Source of the DNA: Mesorhizobium sp. CA14
Lineage (GTDB): Bacteria; Pseudomonadota; Alphaproteobacteria; Rhizobiales; Rhizobiaceae
Direction: 5' to 3'
DNA length: 64,000 nucleotides
NCBI RefSeq assembly: GCF_020165195.1
Contig: NZ_JAIUHR010000005.1
Coordinates: forward strand, 62,001 to 126,000
Part shown: positions 1-9,507 of the stretch, piece after piece
How positions within the stretch are numbered: position 1 is the stretch's first letter
How the letters are laid out: each line of letters opens with the position of its first letter
Translations under genes and position numbers: made by a program
Notes under the pieces: model-generated
Databases searched by the model: none
What the model was told of the DNA's origin: nothing
Seen by the model: only the letters and a program-made list of their open reading frames with translations

Positions 1-123
1 CCGGCAATGGCTGCTGGCGTGTCCAAGACGCGCTGGTCTATGGATGACCTTTGCGAGAAGATGGACGCCCTTGCGCCGAAACCGGGGCCGCGCGGGCCGT
101 ATAAAAAGCGCAGCACTCAATGA
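1..123 (+). CDS. C-terminal end of a transposase-like protein (partial)
   Basis: The window opens inside a reading frame that ends at TGA 121-123 and encodes 40 residues. The motif PAMAAGVSKTRWSMDDLC followed by a basic GPYKKR tail resembles the C-terminus of IS1-like DDE transposases frequent in rhizobia, where a TP-AMAAG segment precedes a variable tail. Only this tail is visible, so family and intactness cannot be judged. The stop overlaps the ATG of the next gene. It could also be the end of an unrelated DNA-binding protein. Confidence 0.4.
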   Translation, partial: PAMAAGVSKTRWSMDDLCEKMDALAPKPGPRGPYKKRSTQ

Positions 124-413
124 ACATCTTTGTTCCATTATTGTCTCTTATCGGCCCAATTTATTTCGCTGCCAGTGGCTGGCCCCTTGATTTCGTTGTT
201 GCATGGGCCGCTCTTTGGACAGGGCTACGCTTCATCGCTACTTGGAAATCGGTTTTCGAAAAACTCCGAGAGAACGATGGTGATGAGCCGATGATGACCT
301 GGTATCCCTACCTCGCTTTCATCGGAGTCTTTTTCGCCACGTTCGCCATGTTCGGAGCTACCCACCTGGTGGTCTATTGGACGATTTGTCGATCGATTCA
401 AATTTCAAACTGA
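120..413 (+). CDS. Small predicted membrane protein
   Basis: A 97-residue protein of unknown function. Its ATG overlaps the stop of the preceding frame (ATGA), which suggests translational coupling. Two to three hydrophobic stretches are visible: residues about 4-22, 26-40 and 64-90. A charged loop (KLRENDGDEP) lies between them. It has no recognisable catalytic motif. Its position directly behind a transposase tail suggests a passenger gene of a mobile element, or a hypothetical gene truncated by one. Codon use is AT-richer than in the core genes further right. Confidence 0.45.
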   Translation: MNIFVPLLSLIGPIYFAASGWPLDFVVAWAALWTGLRFIATWKSVFEKLRENDGDEPMMTWYPYLAFIGVFFATFAMFGATHLVVYWTICRSIQISN

Positions 414-732
414 GACACTATCCAAGCTCGGCTTTCTAGACCAGCCCGGCCGTCCCGGAGGCGGTCCGACCGCTTACGGGCCCAAGACACGTGATTGGAT
501 ATTCGCGCCAGCGATGGTCGCCAATGATCTAAATCAGCTGCGGGATCATGCGGACGATACGGGAAGGTTTCTGATTTTGGCCCACGAAGAGGCCAATGGA
601 ATTAATGCTCTGGATACATCCTCTGGGCCCACCCCATTATAAATATCATCAGCCGTGGTGTACGCTTTTGTAAAAAAGTTTAGCCGGCACCACGTTTCAT
701 GCGAACGTATGAGATATGGCACCCTGATGTGA
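414..732. other. Unassigned stretch with a start-less open frame
   Basis: In the plus frame starting at 412 an open frame runs to TAA at about 643. It would encode a peptide containing FLDQPGRPGGGPTAYGPKT and a stretch rich in acidic residues. No start codon with a ribosome-binding site precedes it. It may be the 3' part of a broken gene. Nothing else is recognisable. Confidence 0.3.
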
Positions 733-1615
733 TTGAAAGCTTTACGGGCGCAGGTGGGGCGAGGGTGTCTAGGTCTGGAACGTATCTCGGAGCCAGATTA
801 CGTGATTATCGAGCTATTCGGCCCTCGGGCTCGGGCAAGACAACTTTGGCGCGTGCGCTTGCGAGCCGTCTCCAGGCTCGGGTTATGCTGCGAAGGTCGT
901 GCTTTCTTATCAACCCGGCGTTCATGCCTCGATTGATCCTGGTGGGCTTTGGTATGCTCTCCAGCGTATCGGCGGGGCGACGATACGAACGGCCGCCTTC
1001 GCTCATCATCCCTTGGACAACGCTGATGGGTTCAGGCTAACGGTCAGGTTAGTCCGAATTCTAGCACCGAGAAATCCGATCTGGTTGATCAGGTTCAGCC
1101 AGTATATCCTGAATCTATCTAGGGTTTGGCGCCAGTCACTCAGTAGTCGCCAAATTGTAACCTTCGATCAGGGTTTCATTCAGGCCGTCTGCTCTCTTGG
1201 CCTGTTTAGCGGCACTGCGGATGCGGAGTCATTAGAAGCGGCCCTGGATTTGATCCCCTTTTCGGACCTTGCTGTAAGTTTGGATGCCACCGAGCCTTTG
1301 TTGTCGGAACGTTTGAGAGACCGGCTCTTTCATCAGAGCTATATGGAGCGGCTGTTTGAGGCAGATCCCACGACGAATTTGCAATCGATGCCGATCATCA
1401 ACCGGATCAAAAGCCTCCTTCTCAGCAAAGGGAGATCAATACTGACCGTCGACACGTCGGATGAACGCAGTCTTCAGGAAGCTATATTCCGCATTGAAAC
1501 AGAGATTGGCAAATTCTCGCGCAATATGTGCGTCGAGCGCGCCAAGGCCAACGAACTTATCGAGAGTAGACGGATCCGGCGCGACCTCGAGGGGGAATGG
1601 TATGATCGGGGGTAA
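733..1615 (+). pseudogene. P-loop NTPase/kinase-like protein, disrupted by two frameshifts
   Basis: Three consecutive plus-strand frames join into one protein. The frame from 733 ends in IIELFGP. The next frame supplies SGSGKTTLARALASRLQ, completing a Walker A motif GPSGSGKTT at about 820-850. From about 885 the third frame continues GYAAKVVLSYQPG and stays open to TAA at 1613-1615 (the last 238 codons from ATG 899). The Walker A only reads through if single bases are restored near 829 and 885. The C-terminal part has no second motif I recognise; it may be a small kinase of the polysaccharide or nucleotide type. Either a decaying gene or sequence error would explain the shifts. Confidence 0.6.
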
Positions 1616-2686
1616 GTCCGCGAGCGTTCGCAAAACGAGGTCGCCAAGCGCGCCGCCACCAAAGGGCTCGGCAGCAAAAAGCCGAATGGCTGAAGCCTGG
1701 TCTCTGCTGCGCGCTAGACCAGTGGTGTCGAGGAATTGACGCGAGGGTCAAAGGCAAAAAGCGTTTATGGCGCGACATTTACGGTGTTGGCGACTTGCTG
1801 TTCAGGGCGGCCCGCGAACACCTGGTTCGACTGCCGTACAGCTCGCTGGTCCGGCGCAATGCCTCGATCGCGACTAGCGCGCCTGCACGACGCCATAGAA
1901 CTTACACCGCCTGTGCATCCGACAGGGCAGCTGTTTGATCCCGGGCTTAATGGCGCATCCTTGTCATGCGAATCAAAGGATGTGCTATGGGAATAGTTCT
2001 GCACGGCTGCGCCCTATCGGCCAATTTGACCAAAGCCGCGACAGTCGACGGCAGCGCGCCGCCACACGTGAAAATTTGGATCAAGCAATTCCAAAGATGG
2101 CCCGGCGGCCATCGCACGAGGCGGTCATGTTCGTGTGGGGTTCGAGAACTCGCTATGGAATGAGCCGACGGAGGGATCGCGCGCGAGAACGCCGAGCGCG
2201 TCGTCGCCATCGCCCGCATCGCCGCGAGTGCTGAGCGGCCACTTGCATCGGCTCATCGGGCCAGGCGCAAGCGGCGTGCGAAGCCGACCTGTCACGCCAA
2301 CTGCCCGCCCCGCTGCCGGCCGCTGTCGGCGCCACGACGGTTTTGGCTGATCGCAGAGGATGGACCCGCAGCCACGCTTGGCGATCGATCCCGCTCTTGG
2401 CTGCTCGCTGTTGCTCAGCGAAGGAAGAATGCGGCTCGGAGCTGACGTTCTGAAAGGATCCGTGGCGATCGACTGGGACTCACCGTGCCCAAGCCCGGGG
2501 AGTGCGCTGCAGACTGGCTTACATCATGTACCGGTTCTGCCGTGACATCTTAGTCCCGCGCAGCTTGGTGCGAAGCGCCTCGATTGCCGCCATGTTCGCC
2601 AACAGGCTTGCCCGTCCGGCAGTTTATGCCATGTGGCGCGCCCCTTTCCCAGTTTGTGTAACAGCACGGCGAAGCGCTTGATACCG
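1616..2686. other. About 1.1 kb without a supportable gene
   Basis: Only short, overlapping, compositionally poor open frames are present on both strands, none with a good ribosome-binding site or known motif. The tract follows the frameshifted P-loop gene and probably contains more degraded coding sequence. A plus-strand segment at about 1790-1940 reads in pieces like protein but needs frameshifts. Confidence 0.5.
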
Positions 2687-2711
2687 GGAACAAATTAGCA
2701 GTTCGAAAGTT
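2687..2711 (+). promoter_or_regulatory. EcfG-type promoter match upstream of the glycosyltransferase
   Basis: GGAAC (2687-2691), a 16-base spacer, then aGTT (2708-2711), matching the alphaproteobacterial general-stress sigma consensus GGAAC-N16/17-cGTT. The predicted transcription start is about 65 bases before the ATG at 2783. Confidence 0.45.
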
Positions 2712-2782
2712 CGCGACAACGGAGAAGGACCCCTGCCGAGCCGGTTCGTTGAGGCCGACTTTCGTTCCAGGATGCCCTGAAC

Positions 2783-3877
2783 ATGAAGATTGCCCAGATC
2801 GCCCCCCTGACTGAGTCCGTGCCGCCCAAGCTCTATGGCGGGACCGAGCGCATCGTTTCATATTTAACGGAAGAGCTGGTTCGAAGGGGCCATGACGTGA
2901 CGCTGTTCGCCAGCGGCGATTCGCGTACTTCGGCCGAACTGGTGGCATGTTGCGACGTTGCGCTACGCTTCAATCCCAAAGCAAGGAATCCGATTCCCTA
3001 CCACGTCATGATGCTTGAGCAGGTCCGCAGACGGGCGGACGAATTCGACGTGCTGCATTTCCACGTCGATGTTCTCCATTTTCCGATAATTAGAGAGTTC
3101 GCGCAGACAACCGTTACTACGCTTCATGGCCGGCTCGACCTTCCGGACCTGGCGCAGCTATACGCGATGTTCAACGATATTCCACTGGTCTCGATTTCGG
3201 ATGAACAGCGCCGGCCCATGCCGCCGGTCAACTGGCTTGGAACGGTCTATCACGGCCTGCCGAACGATATCCTCCCATTCCGGCCGAGAGCCTCTGGATA
3301 CCTCGCGTTCCTCGGTCGCATCTCACCCGAAAAGGGACCGGAAGCCGCGATAGAAATCGCCGCGCGCGTAGGGATGCCGCTCAAGATCGCGGCCAAAATC
3401 GACGCAGTGGACCGATCATTTTGGAGCGACAGGGTCGAACCCCAGGTGCTTCGTCATTCGAATGTCGAGTTCATAGGCGAGATTGATGAGCGTGCGAAGG
3501 CGGAATTTTTGGGCAATGCGACGGCGCTGCTATTTCCGATCGATTGGCCGGAGCCGTTCGGCCTCGTGACGATCGAGGCGATGGCCTGCGGCACCCCGGT
3601 GGTTGCCTTCAACCGCGGAGCCGTTCCGGAGGTCATCGATCATGGCGTGTCCGGACTGATAGTGGAAAGCATTGACGAAGCAGTCGAAGCTGTGCGGCAG
3701 ATAGGCAGTCTCGATCGCGCCCGAGTGCGGAAAACTTTTGAAAGGCGATTCACGGTCGGGCGTATGTGCAGCGACTATTTGGGATTCTACAGCTTGCTGG
3801 CGCGCGACGAGCAATTTCCACTCGGCTCGCGAAACGGGTTCGCCGAAAACGCGGCTGAAATAGCCAGCACCGCTTAA
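2783..3877 (+). CDS. Glycosyltransferase family 4 protein
   Basis: A 364-residue GT-B fold glycosyltransferase. The N-terminus MKIAQIAPL leads into GGTER (about 19-23), the glycine-rich turn of the N-terminal Rossmann domain. The second domain opens with LGRISPEKGPEAAIEIA (about 177-193). The donor-binding EX7E element is EPFGLVTIEAMACGTPVVAF near residue 258. The family transfers sugars from nucleotide donors, usually retaining configuration; acceptor and product are not deducible. It ends 210 bases before a glycogen-debranching-like enzyme, and such pairs occur in stress-related glycan metabolism, so a joint role in a storage or compatible polysaccharide is inferred. Length is normal for the family. 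Confidence 0.85.
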   Translation: MKIAQIAPLTESVPPKLYGGTERIVSYLTEELVRRGHDVTLFASGDSRTSAELVACCDVALRFNPKARNPIPYHVMMLEQVRRRADEFDVLHFHVDVLHFPIIREFAQTTVTTLHGRLDLPDLAQLYAMFNDIPLVSISDEQRRPMPPVNWLGTVYHGLPNDILPFRPRASGYLAFLGRISPEKGPEAAIEIAARVGMPLKIAAKIDAVDRSFWSDRVEPQVLRHSNVEFIGEIDERAKAEFLGNATALLFPIDWPEPFGLVTIEAMACGTPVVAFNRGAVPEVIDHGVSGLIVESIDEAVEAVRQIGSLDRARVRKTFERRFTVGRMCSDYLGFYSLLARDEQFPLGSRNGFAENAAEIASTA

Positions 3878-4087
3878 GTTAAGTTGTCGGTTAGGCTGCC
3901 GGGCTCCCGCCGAATTCGATCGGGCTCGAACAGGGGAAGCTTCGCCGAATATCCGCCAAGATTTCAATGACGCTCTCCGAGATCATGGGCATCGCAGCAT
4001 TGATGCGAGATACTGTTGATAGGAGATGGTCGGGCGCAGGCATATGGGATGAGCGCCAGCATCGGCCGTCTGAACAGGAGGGTTGAG

Positions 4088-6256
4088 ATGAGCATCGAAG
4101 TCGAAGAACGCAAGCTTAATCCAGCGGTCGCTCTCCCCGCACTCGATGAATCGGCCCCGCGTGAGCCGCATAGGCAATTTGCGCTGAAGCATGAGGACTG
4201 CTTCGTCGTCGCGGACAGCTATGGCGACATACGCGGCAGCGGCGACGGGCTTTTCCGCGACGATACGCGAGTGCTGTCGCGTTTCCGGCTGTTCATAGGT
4301 GGCCGCATGCCGTCGCTGCTCGGAGCCTCGCTGTCGCAGGACAACATCCTATTCACCGCCAATCTCACAAATTTGGCTACCATCGGGCCCGACGGTAGGG
4401 AAACGCTGCCTGGGGTCGTGCACATCGAGCGGACCAGATTCATCTGGCACGACCGCATGTACGAGCGAGTCACTTTCACGAACTACTCCGCGCGTGAGGT
4501 GTTGCTGCCGGTCCGGTTCGACTTCGATGCCGATTTCCGTGACATGTTCGAGGTGCGCGGCACCACGCGCAGCCGGCGCGGTCGCGCACATGACGCCTTG
4601 GTCGGCGAGTCAGGCGTGACATTTTGCTACGAGGGCCTCGATAATGTGGCGCGCCAATCAGTCATCGCGTTTTCGATAAGGCCCGACCAGATCCATCCCC
4701 ATCATGCAGAGTTTCTCATTCTGGTGGGGCGGCATGATAGAAAGGTGCTGTATCTGGAAGTTGGTCAGAACGAAGAAATCCCGTCCAGTGATCGGTTCCG
4801 CGCCTCCGCGGCGCGAGCGCGATTTGCAATGCGTTCAAAGCGTCGACAGGGCGCCACTGTTTTCAGCTCCGGCCGCGTGTTCAATGACTGGCTCACGCGC
4901 ACACGTGCCGACATTGCCCTGCTGACCACCGATCTGGAAACTGGGCCATATCCGTACGCCGGAATTCCCTGGTTTTCGACTGCCTTCGGCCGCGACGGCG
5001 TCATTTCCGCCCTGCAGATGCTGTGGCTCAATCCCGAGCTTGCCCGCGGCGTGCTGGCATTCCTTGCCCGCTATCAATCGACGGAGACCTCTGTGTTCGA
5101 CGATGCCGAGCCAGGCAAAATCATGCATGAAACCCGTAAGGGGGAGATGGCTGTGCTGCGCGAGCTGCCGTTCGGCCGCTACTATGGCGGCGTCGACACC
5201 ACTCCGCTCTATGTCTACCTGGCTTGCTCCTATGCCGATCGCACCGGCGATGACGAGTTCGTCGAACGCATGTGGGATTCGCTGTGCGCAGCAATCGGGT
5301 GGATGGAGGAAGTCGGCGCCCGCAACAGCGACGGTTTCGTGACCTATAATAGGGCGGCGGACACGGGTCTCTTCAATCAGGGCTGGAAGGACAGCGCCGA
5401 CGCCATCTTCCATGCTGACGGCAAAATACCTCGAGGTCCGATCGCACTCGTCGAGGTGCAAGGCTACGTCTTCGCAGCCTATCAAGGCATGGCTGCCTTG
5501 GCAGACAAGCGCGGAGAGGCCGCCAAGGCGGCGCACTGGAGCGCCATGGCAGAAAAAATACGCAGCGCAGTGGAGGCCCGGTTCTGGATGCCGGACCGCA
5601 ATTTCTATGCTTTGGCAATCGATGGAGAAGGCAGGCAATGCGCGGTGCGCGCCTCCAATGCGGGTCATCTGCTCTATGTTGGGCTGCCCTCGGCAGAACG
5701 GGCGAAATCGATTGCCGAGCAGTTGCTGTCGGGGCATCTGCACAGCGGTTGGGGCGTTCGCACCTTGGCCGACGATGAGATTCCGTTCAATCCAATGTCT
5801 TACCATAACGGCTCGATCTGGCCGCATGACACGGCGATCTGCGCCGCCGGGCTAGCCCGCTACCAGGAGCGCACCAGCGTCGTAAAACTTATGAGCAGCA
5901 TGTTCGAGGCGGCGGTCCGGTTCAATATGCGGCTTCCGGAGCTGTTCTGCGGCTTTACCCGGGCGATCGGGGATGCGCCGATTGCCTATCCCGTCGCCTG
6001 TCTGCCGCAGGCCTGGTCGGCCGGTTCCGCGTTCATGATGCTGCAGGCCTGCCTGGGGATCCGCATCGACGGTTGGAAGCGCGAGATCAATGTCGAACGC
6101 CCACGGTTGCCGATAGGCATCGACAACATCGTCATCCGGCACTTGGCCGTGGGCGAGGCGAAGGTCGACCTCAATTTCCAGCGCGTCGGTGACCGGGTCG
6201 TCTGCTATCTCGGCGAACGGCACGAGGGCGTTGTGCCGCTGGTCGTTCGCTCTTAG
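4088..6256 (+). CDS. Amylo-alpha-1,6-glucosidase / glycogen-debranching-type glycoside hydrolase
   Basis: A 722-residue protein with the two-part layout of bacterial glycogen-debranching-like enzymes: an N-terminal beta-sandwich (about 30-260, with DSYGDIRGSG and GLFRDDTRVLSRF) and an (alpha/alpha)6 barrel. In the barrel, PWFSTAFGRDGVISALQML, QGWKDSADAIFHADG and NGSIWPHDTAICAAGLARY supply the acidic and aromatic active-site residues typical of this superfamily. The start was set at ATG 4088 because AGGAGGG lies 7-8 bases upstream; a longer TTG start at 4016 lacks this. It is predicted to hydrolyse alpha-1,6 branches or related alpha-glucosides in the cytoplasm (no signal peptide). It follows the GT4 gene in the same direction. 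Confidence 0.85.
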   Translation: MSIEVEERKLNPAVALPALDESAPREPHRQFALKHEDCFVVADSYGDIRGSGDGLFRDDTRVLSRFRLFIGGRMPSLLGASLSQDNILFTANLTNLATIGPDGRETLPGVVHIERTRFIWHDRMYERVTFTNYSAREVLLPVRFDFDADFRDMFEVRGTTRSRRGRAHDALVGESGVTFCYEGLDNVARQSVIAFSIRPDQIHPHHAEFLILVGRHDRKVLYLEVGQNEEIPSSDRFRASAARARFAMRSKRRQGATVFSSGRVFNDWLTRTRADIALLTTDLETGPYPYAGIPWFSTAFGRDGVISALQMLWLNPELARGVLAFLARYQSTETSVFDDAEPGKIMHETRKGEMAVLRELPFGRYYGGVDTTPLYVYLACSYADRTGDDEFVERMWDSLCAAIGWMEEVGARNSDGFVTYNRAADTGLFNQGWKDSADAIFHADGKIPRGPIALVEVQGYVFAAYQGMAALADKRGEAAKAAHWSAMAEKIRSAVEARFWMPDRNFYALAIDGEGRQCAVRASNAGHLLYVGLPSAERAKSIAEQLLSGHLHSGWGVRTLADDEIPFNPMSYHNGSIWPHDTAICAAGLARYQERTSVVKLMSSMFEAAVRFNMRLPELFCGFTRAIGDAPIAYPVACLPQAWSAGSAFMMLQACLGIRIDGWKREINVERPRLPIGIDNIVIRHLAVGEAKVDLNFQRVGDRVVCYLGERHEGVVPLVVRS

Positions 6257-6456
6257 CAACCCGGGCAGCAGGGCCTGCCATCGATGCTCACTTAGCATTC
6301 AGGTGCTGCTGGTGAGGTCTCGCGGGCTCCTCTTGAACCGAAAAGAGCTCCTTCCAATCTTTTCTCTTGGTCTCCAGCCGGGCGTGCAGGTGTTCGAATA
6401 TTACCGGTGCATCTGCGGAAACGACCAACGGAGTCAGTTGTTGAAGGGAGGTCACC

Positions 6457-6753
6457 ATGGAAAGTGATGCTTTCAAGCAGCCGGTTTTCGTAGGGGAGAA
6501 TGGCTACATCCAAAAGATCGACTGCGTGATGGATGCCATTGAGTTTCTGGAAGAATGGCCTGTGGAGAGACGTGGCCTGCTTCACGCGGCGGCCTGCGAA
6601 GCGTGCTACTCGGCTTATGACGGTCGCAAACCAGTCGAGGCCGCGCACAAGGCCTTTATGGCTTGGGCCCGCAAGGTTGGCGTGATCGAGGACGTGCCCA
6701 CAGCACCGCCGTGGATGACTGGGCCAAAGATCAGCAACGCAGACCTCTTGTAA
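6457..6753 (+). CDS. DUF982 domain protein
   Basis: A 98-residue soluble protein of the rhizobial DUF982 type: an N-terminal GYIQKIDCVMDAIEFLEEWP, a central RRGLLHAAACEACYSAYDGR, and a helical tail with AHKAFMAWARKVGVI. AAGGGAGGTCACC lies just before the ATG, a strong ribosome-binding site. The function of the family is unknown; it occurs in many copies in Mesorhizobium and relatives. The gene stands alone after the debranching enzyme. Confidence 0.8.
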   Translation: MESDAFKQPVFVGENGYIQKIDCVMDAIEFLEEWPVERRGLLHAAACEACYSAYDGRKPVEAAHKAFMAWARKVGVIEDVPTAPPWMTGPKISNADLL

Positions 6754-7842
6754 GGGGTGCGAAAGGGCTCTTCGTCAGACGCAGCTTGCGAGGAAACGTG
6801 CCGGAGCGAAACGCCGCGTCAGGGGCGTGCATATGGGGCCTCGGCCCCGCCCCACTTCCCATCCGAGACAACCGGGGTTGAGTGACGCCGCGCCGCTGCA
6901 AGCGCTGTCGGTTCGGCCGGACGACTTCGCTCGGCTTATGGAAGTTCGATCTCGCCGTCCACCACCTGGTTGAGGCCGGTGCCTTCCGCCGTGAGAGTCA
7001 TGCGGACCTTCAACTTCTTGCCGCCGATTTGCCCTTCGCGCACCGTCTAATTGGCCCGTGCTGTAGCTGGTTGCCAAGGCAGAACGGTTTTCCTGAAGCA
7101 ACAATGCGGCTCGGCGAGAGTTGGCTCTGTTCAAGGGGCGAGAGCCCATGACCAGGTTCTATTTTCCAGATCGACAACGGTTCCTTCATTCCCCATCCCG
7201 ATGGCGCCTCCCGGATTTGTGTGCGGCGCGACCAGAAGCGGTGAGTGCTGCTGGCGAGATGATAAACGACAACAGCAGTCGTTCTGGCAGCATCCAAAGC
7301 CAAATACGCCAGCCTCAACCACTCACCCGTTGCAGCGAAGTCGGAAGTATCAGCTCCCGCTACCATGCCATGGATACCTGGCGGCCTGCCGGCGCCCTCA
7401 GCATCCAGAAAATTGGCTTCTCGACGCACGATTCCGGGGCATTTCTCACACCGGCGGCACCACCTAGTCCCGACAGTTTCCGGGAACCGATGCCACACAC
7501 ACAAGTTACAACTATGTTGGACCGGTCCAACAGGACCGTCTCGCGTAACAAAGCCCGGCGCCCGAAGCAGAGCGCCGGGTTTTTGTCGGTCCTTGGATAC
7601 TGAAGAAATCCGCCGTGGGGCAGCCCTGCAGAAGCCACCAGAAAACCTCGCGCCGCTTTGTAAAAAGCAAGCTATTTCAAAGGTCTTGGCAGAGGAGCTG
7701 CCCGAGGTCTTGACCGGCAGATGTCAGTCGGGCTTTTCGGCGGCATTCTATTTGGGCAGCCTCGCAGCTACGCAGATGACGACTCTTTCTTCACCTCTGA
7801 ACGCGAGCGCCAAACTCGGTCGTCCTATAGGTTCGTGTTCCT
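6754..7842. other. About 1.1 kb of probable non-coding or degraded sequence
   Basis: No open frame here has a ribosome-binding site together with protein-like composition. Several overlapping frames around 7010-7640 on both strands look like shadows. The only clear element is a terminator-like hairpin at 7554-7584. A second, weaker hairpin (GCCCGA at 7700-7705 against TCGGGC at 7728-7733, then TTTT) lies downstream. Confidence 0.5.
7554..7584 (+). terminator. Rho-independent terminator
   Basis: Perfect 8-bp GC stem CCCGGCGC (7554-7561) / GCGCCGGG (7572-7579), a 10-base loop, then TTTTT (7580-7584). No intact plus-strand gene ends immediately upstream, so it may be the remnant of a lost gene or end an unseen small RNA. 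Confidence 0.65.
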
Positions 7843-7867
7843 GAAACAAAAGGCCGGGCCGATCGTT
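7843..7867 (+). promoter_or_regulatory. Weak EcfG-like promoter upstream of the KTSC gene
   Basis: GAAAC (7843-7847), 16 bases, CGTT (7864-7867). The -35 differs from GGAAC at one base, while spacing and -10 are consensus. It lies 25 bases before the ATG at 7893. Confidence 0.25.
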
Positions 7868-7892
7868 TGCGATCTGCAACGATGGGTGTGAC

Positions 7893-8091
7893 ATGCCATC
7901 CACCTCGAAAACCGAATACGATCCGGCAAAAAGGGTCTTGTCCGTCTGGTTCGTGGCCAGCGGAAAGCGCTACGACTTCGAAGAGGTTCCTGCAGAAACT
8001 TACAAACGCCTTTCCGTCGGCGTTTGTCAAAGGCCGCTTTTTCAACGACCACATTCGCAATCACTTCCGCTATCGCCGCGTTCCTGACTAG
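7893..8091 (+). pseudogene. KTSC-domain protein with a frameshift
   Basis: From ATG 7893 the frame reads KTEYDPAKRVLSVWFVAS and YDFEEVPAETYK, the first half of a KTSC domain (a small fold named for its conserved residues and often found in isolation). Near 8005 the family motif moves into the next frame, SAFVKGRFFNDHIRNHFRY, ending at TAG 8089-8091. Restoring one base would give a protein of about 65 residues with the full domain. KTSC proteins are of unknown function and frequent in rhizobia. Confidence 0.65.
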
Positions 8092-8155
8092 GCGTTCATC
8101 TCAAGCGGCTCATGATCCCCTGCAACTGGTGCCTCACGACCTTCGGAAAGCTTCA

Positions 8156-8338
8156 TCATCCTCGAAGCTTCTCCGCCTCTCGTTCCAGCGTTCTCCGATC
8201 GTTGCCATGCTGCTTGATCAGATCGCGCACCTGTTGAACCGTGAGCCCAACCTTGTTTGCGAAACGCCGCACCTCGGCCGAGTCATATTGATCAAATTCG
8301 ATTGGTGTCGGGGTCGCGTGGGTGCGTCTGAAGTTCAT
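8156..8338 (-). CDS. DUF3606-like small protein
   Basis: A 60-residue protein. SAEVRRFANKVGLTVQQVRD followed by LIKQHGNDRRTLEREAEKL resembles the DUF3606 helical domain, in which a W/F-A-x-K-x-G motif precedes a helix and an asparagine turn. Its 5' end overlaps the tail of the broken SRAP gene, so the start at ATG 8338 is uncertain. Related sequence occurs at the end of the DUF768-like pseudogene (14378-14765) and at 40767-40979. Confidence 0.55.
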   Translation of the reverse strand: MNFRRTHATPTPIEFDQYDSAEVRRFANKVGLTVQQVRDLIKQHGNDRRTLEREAEKLRG

Positions 8339-8609
8339 ACCGCCGAAAGGCGGGGGTGGTGTCGACCGTCTCGATGCGCGCGTTTAAGGTGGCGGCCCTC
8401 GGCATTTCCTTCGCCCAAAAAGGCACAAACCCCAACGGCCCGCGCGAAGCCTTATGGTTGCCGTCATCTGCGGCGGTGATGAAAAGCACCTCATCAGTCG
8501 GCGCGATGTTGTAGCGCGGCGCATCATTGCGCCCGACATCGGCCGGCGCCATCAGCCTATAGAGACGATGGATTTCCGGTCAAGGCAGATATCGGGTGTA
8601 GCCGCGCAT
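8292..8609 (-). pseudogene. SRAP/YedK (SOS-response-associated peptidase) remnant
   Basis: The minus strand reads from ATG 8609 as MRGYTRYLP, then a TGA stop, then EIHRLYRLMAP and APRYNIAPTDEVLF, LGFVPFWAKEMP and NARIETVDTTPAFR. This matches the N-terminal half of SRAP proteins, which crosslink to abasic sites in single-stranded DNA through Cys2. Here codon 2 is CGC (Arg) instead of Cys, an in-frame stop follows, and the sequence leaves the family after PAFR, so the C-terminal half is missing. The gene is dead by three independent changes. Confidence 0.75.
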
Positions 8610-8613
8610 GTTA

Positions 8614-8815
8614 TCACTCCATGTAGGGCACATCACCGCTCACAAACAACGTTTTTGGCGGGCCGTAGTCCCCAAGCGCCGGATCGGCATCCCGGCTCCA
8701 AGCGATGACACCGACGTGTTTGTCAGCCAGTGCTTTGGCGGTTCGGATCGCCCGCTCTTCGCTTTACTGATCGGCCGGGCCGTACATAGGAAACAGCAAG
8801 GACGTGCGTGGTCAT
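8614..8815 (-). pseudogene. Conserved small protein, frameshift plus stop
   Basis: On the minus strand, MTTHVLA (from ATG 8815) continues after a shift as FPMYGPADQ, a TAA stop, then SEERAIRTAKALADKHVGV and IAWSRDADPALGDYGPPKTL and FVSGDVPYME, ending at TGA 8614-8616. The two halves make one protein-like sequence of about 66 residues. I recall similar small proteins beside SRAP genes in rhizobia, but the function is unknown. It lies directly upstream of the SRAP remnant on the same strand, so the pair decayed together. Confidence 0.5.
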
Positions 8816-8828
8816 TCAATGGCCTTTC

Positions 8829-9419
8829 TCAATTGAGCGGCGCTGATCCCGCCTCAAGAGCGTCGATCGCATCGAGCACTGCCTGGCGCTTTGGCTCGAT
8901 AGGCTCATCTGGGTGGAACCCTGCGAGCGACAGAGACGTATAGGCAACCGTTACAGCGCTGACGAGTTGCTGCGCTTTCGAACTATCCGGAACGTCCGCA
9001 GTGGCGGCAAGAGCAAGTAAGAAGACCCTGTCGTCGTGATATTCATGCTTGCCGTCTTCAGCCTGGACGATGCCGCGCATCTGACGGAGTGCAGTGGTGC
9101 GGTCGACTAGCTGCACATCCGGATTGTGCAGCAACTGCAGGCCACCGACTTGCATGCGCTTCTCGTCCGGCCAGCCTTCGCAACACGCCTTGATTGCGGC
9201 ATTGCTGGCCGTCCACCAAACCTCCGCCGCAGCATACTCATCTTCCGATGGCTCTTGATCAGGCGGGAAACCCATTTCATCCCAGCCTTCGACTGCGAAT
9301 GAGCCTTCCGCCGCTTCCTCGGCCGTCAAGCCAGATTGCTCGATCACAGCCCAAGCTGCGGCGAGACCGCGCTGTTTTTCTTCAGGGGTGGCTCCCCTGG
9401 CGTCCATGATAATGTCCAT
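8829..9419 (-). CDS. Hypothetical protein, 196 residues
   Basis: An intact, acidic, mostly helical protein of unknown function. GGAGG (on the minus strand) lies a few bases before ATG 9419. Sequence blocks such as EEKQRGLAAAWAVIEQSGLT and YAAAEVWWTASNAAIKACCE suggest an all-alpha fold; no motif, signal peptide or membrane segment is visible. It is one of the few undamaged genes in the 7-15 kb interval. Confidence 0.6.
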   Translation of the reverse strand: MDIIMDARGATPEEKQRGLAAAWAVIEQSGLTAEEAAEGSFAVEGWDEMGFPPDQEPSEDEYAAAEVWWTASNAAIKACCEGWPDEKRMQVGGLQLLHNPDVQLVDRTTALRQMRGIVQAEDGKHEYHDDRVFLLALAATADVPDSSKAQQLVSAVTVAYTSLSLAGFHPDEPIEPKRQAVLDAIDALEAGSAPLN

Positions 9420-9507
9420 GACCGGCCTCCTGTGGCTGTCAGGGCATCAGTGAACAAAATGAGAACACTGGAGTCAAGAGCCTCTTGACTGGGCAGGAAT
9501 ATGTTCC

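Noticed and set aside
4016..4087. Longer TTG start for the debranching-like enzyme
   Set aside because: ATG 4088 has AGGAGGG at ideal distance and starts at the family's usual position.
4835..5827. 330-codon minus-strand frame inside the debranching gene
   Set aside because: A GC-rich antisense shadow; the plus-strand gene has all the family motifs.
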